Assembly: GCA_036346395.1 (NCBI GenBank)
Contig: CM070615.1
Coordinates: 24,113,282-24,177,281 of the forward strand
Length of the DNA: 64,000 nucleotides
Source of the DNA: Hsuehochloa calcarea
Taxonomy: Eukaryota > Streptophyta > Magnoliopsida > Poales > Poaceae
Reading direction: 5' to 3'
In this document: positions 23,301 through 35,300 of the stretch, piece by piece
Position numbering within the stretch: position 1 is the stretch's first letter
Layout: every line of letters starts with the position of its first letter
Translations under genes and position numbers: made by a program
The notes under the pieces: generated by a model
Seen by the model: the letters and a program-made list of their open reading frames with translations, nothing else
Told to the model about the DNA's origin: nothing
The model's database searches: none

Positions 23301-26300
23301 AAAACGAGAACAAAAGTGTAAATGGAGTGCTATGTGACTATGTGAGGAGGGGTCCGCCCCACGGTGGGATAGGTATTGAGCGGATTTTGGGCCAGGGTGT
23401 TACAAACTTACAATCAACATAGCTACTTAAACCAGGTTTCAGATGACAAAATACTTACAATAGCTTTCAAGAGGGATCTATCATCATCAGTAACAAATGT
23501 CACGGCATATCCTTCTCTGCCTGCTCGAGCAGTGCGGCCAACACGATGAAGATAACTACAACAGCATAAACAAGACACATATGAAAAGAACATAACTAAA
23601 TGACAAAATTCTTCCATAAGATCGGAAGACATAAAATTCAATGGCAAAAAAGTTGGTAGTCCTAATTTTTTTATAATAAAAAATGGCTATCCAACGATGT
23701 AGTCAGGCAATTCTGCAGGTACAGAAACTGGAAAACCAGAGTATGCCTTCCAAGGTAGATGTAGGCAAGGCTGGCTGCCGGAATTGACAATGTTAAAGGA
23801 ATACATCGTACAGAAAGATTATCAATAGAGTATAGACCATGTAGTTATCCTTTTTGGAACAGCCAAGTGAAAGAGAAAAACAAGATATCGAGCTGAACCA
23901 ATTGATTATATAATTCAATTAATTTTCCCCTAGAATGTGATTAGTTACAACTTCTCTGTTTAATTTATACTGGGAGCAGTAATTATCACACAGAAAGTTC
24001 CACGCTACATGTTCTGCACAAGTCAAATGGAGCTTGATATTGACAAACTAAATTGTAACGTACAAGCAAAGTTCAAAAACTGGTCAGAGAAAAAAAAACA
24101 GGATCTAAGCTGGTTCATGTGGGGGCTGACCAAGGGTCCAAAAGCCGGTACTGGCTAACATCTACCGGGCAGCCGGTAAAAAAAACCGGGCGGTAACCGG
24201 CTGGTTCCCAGATTTCCCGGTAAAAATCCGGATGAATTTCGTTTGAATTTGCTAAAAAACCAAGTGAAATTCGAAATTTGAAATTTGAACTGGCCAAACA
24301 GGGAAAACCCAGCCGGTTTTCCTCTTCCCGGACCCCACCGGCAAACCCGGTAACCGCGGTGGTTACCGGCCAGTTTTTCTTCCCTGGGGCTGACAATCAA
24401 ACCACAATTCCACAATGCACAGCTTCGAAATTTAACTTTTTTTCCTAAACCAATGTGACTTTTGAAATGCTTCAACATTTGCAGAAGATGCTCTAACTAC
24501 CAACATTCCAACAATAGTCTCATCCCAAACTTCTTTCTACGAAAACCATGCATCGCATGAGTATGTAACAACTGGCAAGCACCTGAAGCTTGACTACAAT
24601 AGCAAAACTGTCTTCACTTATTTAGTACTTACGTTTTGACGTCACGTGGGCAGGAAAAGTTTATTACAGTTCGAACACCAACAATATCAATCCCCTACAA
24701 GTCAAACCAACAATTTGTCAATAAAAAACACTCAAACATCCAACACATGTATTTTCTAGTTTTTTACATAGAATTTTCTATTTTGCATTATTTCTTTGTT
24801 CAAATACGCTAATATACGATGTGATGCCTCAAGAAAGTAAAAGGCGAATCACAATGTGAGATTAACATTCAAGATCTGAAAAAAAATACAAAATCACTTA
24901 CACGAGCTGCAACATCAGTTGCAATCAGGAAGTCCACTTCTTGCTTTCTGAAAAGGTCTAGAGCCTATAGAAGAACAAATTTTTCAATTAAATTATCTTG
25001 TATCAATGAACAGAAAGCTCAAAATTGCAGAATGCAAGAAAAATTAATATATTACCAAAACAATTTGGGCACACGTGCATAATTACATGTAACATCTACA
25101 TCTTCCAAATTCAACAATATCTAGCCTAGATTTGCCAAACTGGAATATGTTTAAGATCCATTATTCGGTCCGGCCGAGATGGCTAGATATCAATTTCTGC
25201 TATTTCTAAAGTGCATCAATCTTTTACATTCAGAATCATATATTTGACTAATTTGAGTGAATCAATCGTGAAGCTTTCTGCACTGATCAGTAGCATTGTG
25301 TAGAACTGTAATGCCAGTAGAAAGGAAAGCGAAAATGGAGAACAAACCAAGCGAGAACAATAGGGGTAAAAAGGGGTTTTGCCGTCATAACCCTCCAACT
25401 TTAGAAATACCAAATCATTTGTCGCTCACTGAGGTTCTCAGACCCTCCGCGGCCGGTCGACGCCTCTCACGTATGTGAGCATCATCATTCGGCAATAAAA
25501 ATCCAAAAGCCCACGGTTTTACCATCTTACCTTCCGCAGTAGAAATGTCATTTTTACTCACGAGTTTTTTTGGCCATGAGGTAAAACCTCATTTTCTCAC
25601 CCAAGCCAACAGGAGCCACAGAGAAGTGATAAGACCAACCACAGCACAGCCGAAGCATTCTCCCCCACATAAAAACCCATTTCACAGCTAAGCTCCACAA
25701 GTAAGCACCAGAGGAGACACCACAGAGCCAACCAAAGGCACCCACAGCCAAGGCAAGAGGCAAAGCCAAGAGGGCTGCAAGGCCAAAGCGTCCACAGAGG
25801 GGAAGTGAAGAAGAGGGTCAGAGGATAGGAGTACCCACCAGAGAGCAAAGACACCACCACAACCACCGTCGTCGCAGCTTCCCACTGCTAAAATGATAAC
25901 ATCAAGTAGGTTACCCTCTTCCCCCATATTTTTATCCTTCTCGGGCAAGCAAGCATGGCACAATACCTTTACGCGTAAGGTAAAGGGGAGGGGGAGTAGA
26001 GAAGACCGTCCCGGGGTAGATCTCGTAGGAGGCAACGACGCAGGAGGAGGATGCGCGGCCAAAGAGCCGAGCCGGGCGCATGGGGACCTTAGGCGGCGGC
26101 AGGGCTCGGCCGGCGGGAGGCGGCAACCGGAGGAGGCACCACGGCGGCGCTGAGCCGCAGCCAAAGCGGGAAGAGCCGGAGGAGGAGGCGCGGTTGGGAA
26201 AGCGCGCGCCGGGCGCGACAGGCGAGCGGCCGGGGAAGGTGGCAGCGGCGACGACGCTAGGTGCAACCGGTCGGAGGCGGCGGTGGAGCGGCCCAGCCGG

Positions 26301-29300
26301 AGGGGAGGTAAGAGGGGCCGGGGGGGATGAGTATGCGGGAGAGAGAGAGGGGAGATAAGGCCGGCCGGGTGGCCTCGGCTAGAAGAAAGAAAAGCAAAGA
26401 AAGAAAGAAAAGGAGAGGAAAGGGGAAAAAAGAAAGAGAAAAAAAGAGGGAAGAAATTTTGGGGGCACACAAAAATTTTGTTCGCGAGTCTACACAACGT
26501 GATCCCTAACCTTTTTTATTATTATTTTGGTCACCGGGTCAGTAGAATAGTGTCAGGTGAGAGGGGTTTGTTCGTGTCGGATTGTGCGTAGGGATGATGT
26601 CGTCCGTATTTCTACATGCAATGTTGTAATGTATTGAGTCTGGTTGGCTGCCTGACTGCCAGTACAGGTGGAGGTTCGGGAACGGCGCCATCCGCACGTT
26701 GCTCCACTCCATTTGGTTAACAGGCAAATGCATGGTAGAGCGGTATCATGCAAATGGTATGAAATATGTGATGTTTTCATGATATGATGATGCTTTGATG
26801 ATGCTTATATGATAGTGGCAATGATGATGGGACAGGGTGAGCAATGAGGCTACCCTGTTAATGATGATAATGGACATATGCATTTTGCATCATGGTAAGA
26901 ATGCACGAGCCAGGTCGGTGAGGAAGTCATGTAACTACTCTGGTGAGGTTGGTGAGAAAGATACATCACTAATCCGGAGTGCTCTAGATGAAATCTTGCA
27001 TCTATAGGGACTAGATAAAGTCCTACAATGTAAGGACCACATCCTAACGAAGATGGGAGAAGAGTGTGTCATCGACGGGTGAACACTCCGCGATACCAGT
27101 ATCAGCTGATGAGATGCATGAGCAAATGAGCATGTAGACTATTGTTGCATTGCATTAATGGGGAGATAATGCTTGAAATAACGATGTGGCTATGTTTGAA
27201 TGACAGTGTTTACTGTGTCTATTATGTGCTTGCCGAGTCTTCGGACTCACCCTTGTTTATTTGTGTGTTTAGGTGAACGACGATAATGGCATGCATCGGG
27301 AAGGGAGAATAACACAGCCATGTCGCATGCTGTCATTACGGTAAACCGATCTCCCTAGATAACCACTTTTGTTGTAATATATGTAGTTTTTAAATTAGCT
27401 GTACAAAGTTTGTGAAGATTATGATATATTGGTAGCATTCTGGGCCTAAGGAATGGGCTGGGGTGTTACAAGAACCTCTTTGGTCCTACATTAAGCCTAT
27501 AAAGTTAGATGAGCGCAAAAAATTGAGCAAGGTTTACAAGCTTAATCTCTCACCAAACAGTTAGGCTAGTAAAGGATATGTAAGCTGGTATTTACCATAA
27601 TATATTTTACACACAATCTGATAAGATATAACATTAGAACACTATGAGCACCTTTCAGTGAAGATGCTGGAAACACAAAGAGTTCATGACACAAGAGCTA
27701 ACATGATAATAAAAGGAAAATAAAGGAAAAAATATATGGATGCTGGAGAAACAAAGAGTACATGACACGAGCAAACATGATAGAAAATAAAGAAATTATG
27801 GGAGATAAAATCACCTCAAGCCGCTGGGCCTGTGTAAGGTTGCCATGAAGTTCAGCAGCTTTCATCCCGGACAGACCAAATATTATTTTTAATCTGTGAG
27901 CAGACTGCTTTGTCCCACTGCGAGGGGACATTATCAATATGTTAAAAAATAAATATATTGTCAAGTACTAGCAAGTAGCAACCATCTAAACAGCCATATT
28001 GACATATTGTAACATAGCAACTAGGAGAAACATCAACAGTATGACACAAGCATACATTAAGTTCATGTGTCATACAGACAAAGATAATGAAAGCTTCAAC
28101 AGAATGGTGGTACACATGCACATCCACCATATCTCTTGCTGGACTGTGAGAAAATTGCATGAATCAGTATCATGTATTTTATTTTTATATCATCCTATTA
28201 AACATATGTGCTGCCCATTACACTAGTTCATCACTTCATCTCAAACATGTTCTTTGTTAGCAGAATAAGAGTAAAGCCAGCTACACTTCATTGTACTACC
28301 CAAAAAAGAGGAGCTGTTAAACTGACAGAAACTATAAAAAGCAACCAAATTCTCCAGAACACAAACCTGAAAATGATTACTCTTTCCTTGAAAGTCTTCA
28401 AACAGAGTGCAAGCAGAACAGCTTCTTGATTCGCTTCACGTGCTCGTCGTATTCTAACTACCCTGTATAAAATTGGGAGAATATAAATTATATATAAATA
28501 TGACAATGTACAAATATTGAGAAAATGGAGATGCTGTTAAATGTCAATGACAAAATGCAAAAGCCATAAGCCAAATATTTCTATTTTCTAGAAATAAAAC
28601 CAAGCAAGAGAAGGATGCTAAAAGCAGAATGAACATACTCTTCGGTCAACGTTGCAGGCCGTTTCAGAGAAGGATCGGCTTCAAGGCGGACTGGTTTGTT
28701 TAGTGATAGTTTCACGAGTTCATCAATTTCTTCGGTCATCGTAGCAGAGAAAAGCATTGTCTGCCTTCTTTTAGGACACATGCGAATCTGCATTTATTAC
28801 GAAACAAAAGCGCATTATGGATAAAAGCATAGTGGTTCATTAAAGTAAGATGATTAAGAGAATAAACCTTATGGATGTTTGACAATGAGTAGATACTAAG
28901 ATAGGACCCGTAAAGCTTTCTATGGCCAATTTTGGATTGAGTGGACGTTGTGCGACCTTCTCATTAACCACCCAACTCAAAGCTGCTCTCTGCCACAGCC
29001 CCCCTCTTCCTCCAGTGATGTCACTCATCCCACACAATCCAAACCCGACCATCACAGAACAAGAAACAAAGTAGCAATATGACCTAGATGTTAGATTTTG
29101 AGAGAGAGGAATAGGGGCTGAATTGTTGATTCCATTGCAAGAGCCCAAGGGACCATATATAGTGTACAAGATAAACCCTAGACTAGAAACCCTAGACTAT
29201 ACTACAATTACATACCTACCCCATAACACTTACATGACTATTACACTAACATGACTATAACACTACTACCTTAAACACTAGACACATGTCCACTCCGGAT

Positions 29301-32300
29301 GTCAAGATAAGTCAAGTACACATCCAGCATTTACTTTTGGATTATTGCCTCAATTTTAGTATTTGTCTAAATGAAGAAAATACTTGGATTGTTTTCATCC
29401 CAAAAAAGGAAACTGGAGTAAATTGTATTTTACTTTTGGATTTTTTATACAATGTTTTTCTAAGTTATCTATGTTATTAAACATATAAACCTCTGAATAT
29501 TCCTGTGTAATCTATGCCCACATACCCCATTGGAAGAACATTTATATAGACCAAAAAGTCGAACTACAAAGTGATAAGACATCAAGAAACTAGCAGCACA
29601 GAAGTTTGGCAGTTACCAGTTCATGAATTTCAGCACTGAAACCCAGTTCTAACAAACGATCAGCCTCATCAAGGATCAAAATAGCAAGATCTTCAAGCCC
29701 AACAGAAAGGGAATTGCGCAGATGATCTATTATGCGCCCAGGAGTAGCTACAACAATGTCAGGCATTGATCTTAAAGCTACCTCTTGTACCTGGGAAAGT
29801 AGATAGTGTTTCATCAGCATGATAGTAATGAGAAAATATCTAACAGTTTTTAACTAAGAAACTATGCAGAAAAAAAAGGACAACAGCAGGAGCGTGCAAA
29901 CAATCACAAATATTACCAGAAAAGTGCAAGGCTACAGTTTCAAATTCAACAACAGAAGCTCATATGAATAACAACGAACAAAGGTTATAATACAGTAGAT
30001 AAGAATGGTGAAAAGGGATGACTGGACATCACACTTGGTATTTTTTTTCTCATTTTGGCCTTTTTATTTAATTATCAGAAATGGACCTAACTAGAAGCTA
30101 TATCTAGAAATGACCCCTTTTCTACGTGACAGCACAAATAGCACTGAGCTTTAACACCTCATCGCCAGTCTTTGTGGTGCTGAGATTATGTCCATGTCAG
30201 CACAACCTCCACGTCGGCCGACTTTCAGAGCCGGTGATCATGGCGCTGACCTTAACTATCCTGGCGCCAATTTTGTTAGTGATTTCTTCTGTTCAGTTTA
30301 GGCCAGCAGTGAAGTACTAAAGAAACCTGTCCGAAGACATGCCAACAAACTATGCTGAGATCAATGCATCAAGTCATTGTTGATCGTGACCAGGGAAAAA
30401 AAACCCAGCCGGTAACCGGCGGTAACCAGGAATCTCGGTGGGAACCGGGAGGAAAAAACCGGCCGAAATTTTTAAATTTTAAATTTGAATTTATGACTAC
30501 ATAATGCACTTTCTAGGTTGGTTTAGACCTTTTTGTGCTAGATTACCTATTGTATGAGCTAAATATACTTGAATTTACAACAATAATAACAATGAGTACA
30601 TTACACAACCTTCGTATTTCTCGACAATGTATTGGTATGAATTGCTTCTCCATTATTGTTTTTAGTATACTAGTCAAGTTATCATTCATTACTACTAACT
30701 TCATTAAACACTTTCTAATTAATATTTGCATTATTCCAATGGCTAATTACCCATAACTAGTTTTCTATGTTTTTTGGTTTTTTTAATCGGTTTTTCCGAT
30801 TTTGGGCGGTATCCATTCCAGTAACCGGTTTTAAACCTTCCGCAATTCAAATTTCAGTTTTCAAATTCATCCGTAACGGTAGTATCGATTCTGCGCAATG
30901 CAGGCGGTTTTCCACGATCTGGATTTGTATCCTTGATCGTGACACTGTTAGTTAAGGTGTTAACTAAAAACAAGTTCTTGTGTTCTTATTCCTTCTTAGT
31001 TCATGCATTCTTCCTCGGTACGTGGGTATACACACAAGTGTTGTTACATGTGTTCTTGTCTCATCGTGCTCCTATTTGAACCTCGAGCCCAAAGATTCAA
31101 AGACTTGATTAACCAAGTTCGGTAATAACAACTGGTCAACTCTGCCTGGACTTGGTTCATTGCAACTTTGACTCCGCTCTCTAGCTCGGCCTCCAACTCG
31201 ACTAAGACACCTAGAGGCCAAGGGGTTGTTTGGTTTATGGTCAAATGAGCCAAGCCAATTTTTTGGCATAGCCCAAACCTAGGCAAAGCACAATATTGGC
31301 AAAAAGACCGTTTGTTTCGATCATGAACAAGCCAAATTTTGGCGTTACAAAAAATTTAGTAAGCGATTTTGTCGCCCTCGGATTGCGTGTATGTGACATG
31401 GGATTTAATTGGCGTTACCAAATTTTTGTAGCAAACAAAACAACTAGTTTTCGTTGGTGTTATGATGAGGATATCCCGACTACTTATGAGGCTGTTTATG
31501 AAGCAAGAGTTACACTTCTCAAACAACAGGTGCAATTGTTTCTTAACAAGTTTCTTTGTGTTTTCTGTGAGAATTGGATACTACGTAAAAACAATACTTT
31601 GTGCATTCTCAGGTTTGACAAGTTTAAAGTCTTTCGAACCGAGAGGGATGCCGAAGCCAAAGAAATAGAGGAGCACAAGGAGCAGGGTACCTGTATTTGT
31701 TGCCTAGTGATGAGGAACAAGAAGGTCAAAGCGGTTGGGAAGGAGAAAGTCAAGCTGCCCATGCGGCTGATCAAGGACAAAGGAAGCCGTGTGATGGGAG
31801 AGCAAAAGGGAAGGAAGCCCAAGAACTTAAAGCTCAAGTTTTGGATAAGATTTTCAAGCCCAAATCAGATCTCCCATAACCCCAACCGAAATCAAATTCG
31901 AAATCAACTCAGAATCAAATTGATTCGAATCGACATCAAAATCGGATTCAGAATCAGCAGGACAGTCCGAATAAAACGGTCATAACTTTCACAAACGGAG
32001 TCTGATTCGAGTGTTCTTGGGCTTGTTGGAAAGATAACTTCAAGCCCGATCCAACGGATCCTCCCTCACTCCGAAATTCCTTCTGTATCAAAAGATATGA
32101 CCGAAACAATATGACGGTTGTAAAATTAAAGTTTCCTTTTTGTTTTAGATTGAGTCAGTATTGGAGTAGGAGTTTAATTCCGAATTAGAGTAGGAGTAGG
32201 GCCTCTGGGCCAGCCATGAGGAGGAGAAGATGCACTATATATTGAGGGTTAAACCCCCATTGTAACCTCAGACAACGTTTAATATATTTTCAAAGCTTTT

Positions 32301-35300
32301 GCTTGATTCTCCTGTTGTGCTTATAGCCAAAACAGAGGGAATTGGGCGTTGAGAACAAGGGGTCGTTCTTGCTTTTCCGTTGGGAATTGAGGGTTCGACG
32401 ATCTTCGCTTGTGGTCAACGAGAATCCAATCAAGTGTGTGTTTGGACGAATTTTCCATAGAGTTGCAAGTCCGTGCATTGGCGCGGGGGATCAGCTGGTG
32501 GTTCGTCAGGATACACAAGTTATCGAGAGGTTCTACGTCGAGAAGATCGAGCCCCCCGCATCATGTTATCAATATTTGGTTTGGTTTGCAAGGATAGCAA
32601 AACCAAACGTGCCTCAAGTCCCAACTTGATCTCAACCAAACTAGAGAAAACTTGTTGCATTTTAAGAGCTTTAATCTTCTCAATTATTTATCTTAAGAAA
32701 AAAAATGGAAAAACCAGAGAGCTCAAAAATTCAAAGAAAGATTTACTTGGGGAGTGTGATATCACATAATACTTTGAGGCAGCAAAAGATTTTTTTCCCT
32801 ATTTGGAGTAGGAGATTGTTGCCATCAAAATCTGGTATTAAGCAACACTACATCCCTCTAGAGGGTGCAAAGGTCAAGCACACGGTGGATCAGTGCATGC
32901 CAGCCGATTTGACCAAAATCGGCAAGAAGATGCAAATCGACGATGAACGGCGAAAGCAAATCAATAAATACGTGTAACTCGAGATTGAACAACACGTCGA
33001 TGGGAACATGGCATTGCCTTGTAACAAACCAACCCAAGCAAACATGTATGAACGCAAACAGATATTTACTTTTGCATGTGGCCTAATCTTGATTATCTTC
33101 TTGTTGGTTTCCTTCTTATTCATGTAAGATAAAGGGAGCTGGCAATCGCATTAGACTAACTAGTCATCAACCCGTGTTCCTGCACGGGCAAGCACTTTAC
33201 ATTTAAAGTGATGTACTTTTACATTTTCTAAATCCTAAAGATCATTTTATGTCGGTAGAAACATTGTCTTGATTCGCAAAAACCTATATTTTTTAAAATC
33301 GTACTCAGTGTGTCACCAAATATAGATCGTCACAGAATGCAAGCAGTAAAACATTATTAGATTAAACCATCAGTATGTCAAAAATTATGGAGATTAGCCA
33401 CATGAAATTGGTACTGCTAGATTCAGCATGAAATATACTTTCATAGTGTTAGAATACAATAGGAGTCTTTTTGTATTTCCTTATTTGTATATGGTACCCC
33501 CTTGTACTCCCTATATATATTGTCATTAGTCTCCGCTGAATACACACACAATATTCATAACATAGTATCTGAGCAAAGATTCAAACCCTAGCCTACAACC
33601 TAGCCTTTATTGCTTCCGCTGCCCCTGGGAGGAGAAATCTGTGCTCCCGAGGGCGGCCTCTCGTCATCGTGTTCTCGTCCTCATCATACTCTTCTCAACG
33701 ACCGCCGCGTCACCCGATCCATGCCCTGGAAGCAGAGGAGATTGCCCCCGCGTGCTGCCCATGATTCCACCACCCTAGCCTCCCAAGCTCGAGCGTGGGG
33801 AGCAGCGGGAGGTGCGGCCGAGTCGAGGAGTCGGCCGTTAATAGCGGTGGCCGGGTGCTTGAGCCGCTCTTCAGGAACAAGGCAGAGGAAGCAGCATCAT
33901 CTTCGTCTGCTTCAGGAAGAAGACATAAATCTGGTCAGCGGGGTGGGCCTTCTTGGCGCAGTTGATGACGAGGTTGTCGCGGCGGATGGGGCTTCAACGG
34001 CAAGATGCACCCTTCATCGTCGCTCGACACGCCATCAGATCCACCCGCCCCCAGCGCCTTCCGCTTTGCTGGCGACAGCGCCCCGTCCTCCCCACTCGAG
34101 GACGCGCCGGATCCGACGGCATAGTCAAGAGGGGTCTCGGTGCAACCATTGCCTCCTTCCGCGCAGCCACCTTTGCCGCCTAGACCTTCTCACTCGGGAG
34201 CAGTTGTGGCCGAGGGTGCAACCGCGCCCAGCCGACGCACTCGTGGTACAGTTTCCATGGTGTGTGCTCTTCCACCATACAACGACCACATACAACGTGC
34301 TCTTCCGTGTATTTGGGGATGGTGGCTCCTTCAATTCGGAATTTGGGATGGCTTGGCTGTGCTTGCCATCTGACCATCTGACAACATGGTTATGCTACTG
34401 CTAGCTATCCTTTGAGTCATTTATTTCTTAGTGTCGTTTCTTCCATGCCTGAGGGCTACTACCTCTCCCAGCAAAAGTATGTCCAGGATCTTTTTGACCG
34501 GTTTGGTCTGACTGATACTCGCACTGCTGAGACTCCCATGGAGCTATCCCTCCAGCTTCGCACCACTGATGGTGATCTTCTTGAGGATCCTACTCGGTAT
34601 CGTTATCTTGTTGGGAGTTTGGTGCACCTTGTGAGCACCTACCTTGATATCGCTTATGCTATTCATATCTTGAGTCAGTTCATGGCTCGTCCTACCTATC
34701 TAGACTACAGTCACCTTCTTCGTCCTCTTTGCTACTTGCGTAGGATATCTCTCGTCGTTTGTTTTTCCCTAGCTCCACCTCACTACAGCTTCAGGCGTAC
34801 TCTAATGCGACCTGGGCTAGTGATCCTTCTAATCATCGTTCTCTTTCTGCTTACTGTGTTTTTCTTGGCAGTAGTGACAGCAGAGGTTACTTGACTGAGG
34901 TGGTTACTTGCAAATTTTGGAGTGCTGTGATGGGACCTACGATTCTTTTGCCTAACAGTACAGGTGCTATCAATATTGCCCGGGATCCAGTGAAGCATAA
35001 GCTCACCAAGCACATTGATGTGGATGCTTCATACACTCGCTCACAGGTGCAGGAGGCAGTACTTGCTTTACAGTTTGTGCCCTCAGAGTTACAGGTTGCT
35101 GACTTCTTCACAAAGCCACAAACTATGGTACAACATTTGTATTTTCTCTCCAAACTCAATGTGTGTAATCCACCATGAGTTTGAGGGGGTGTTAGAATAG
35201 AATAGGAGTCCTTTTGTATTTCCTTATCTGTATATGGTAGTACCCCCTTGTATTTCCTCTTTCTGCTTACTGTGTTTTTCTTGGCAGTAGTGACAGCAGA

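Noticed and set aside
25688..26497. 269-codon minus-strand open frame
   Set aside because: Low-complexity Ser/Pro/Leu-rich text inside the GC-rich part of a solo LTR with exact target duplication; no domain.
33610..34404. 264-codon plus-strand open frame
   Set aside because: Lies between copia LTR and RNase H remnant, GC-rich and without recognisable motifs; more likely leader or decayed gag than a gene.
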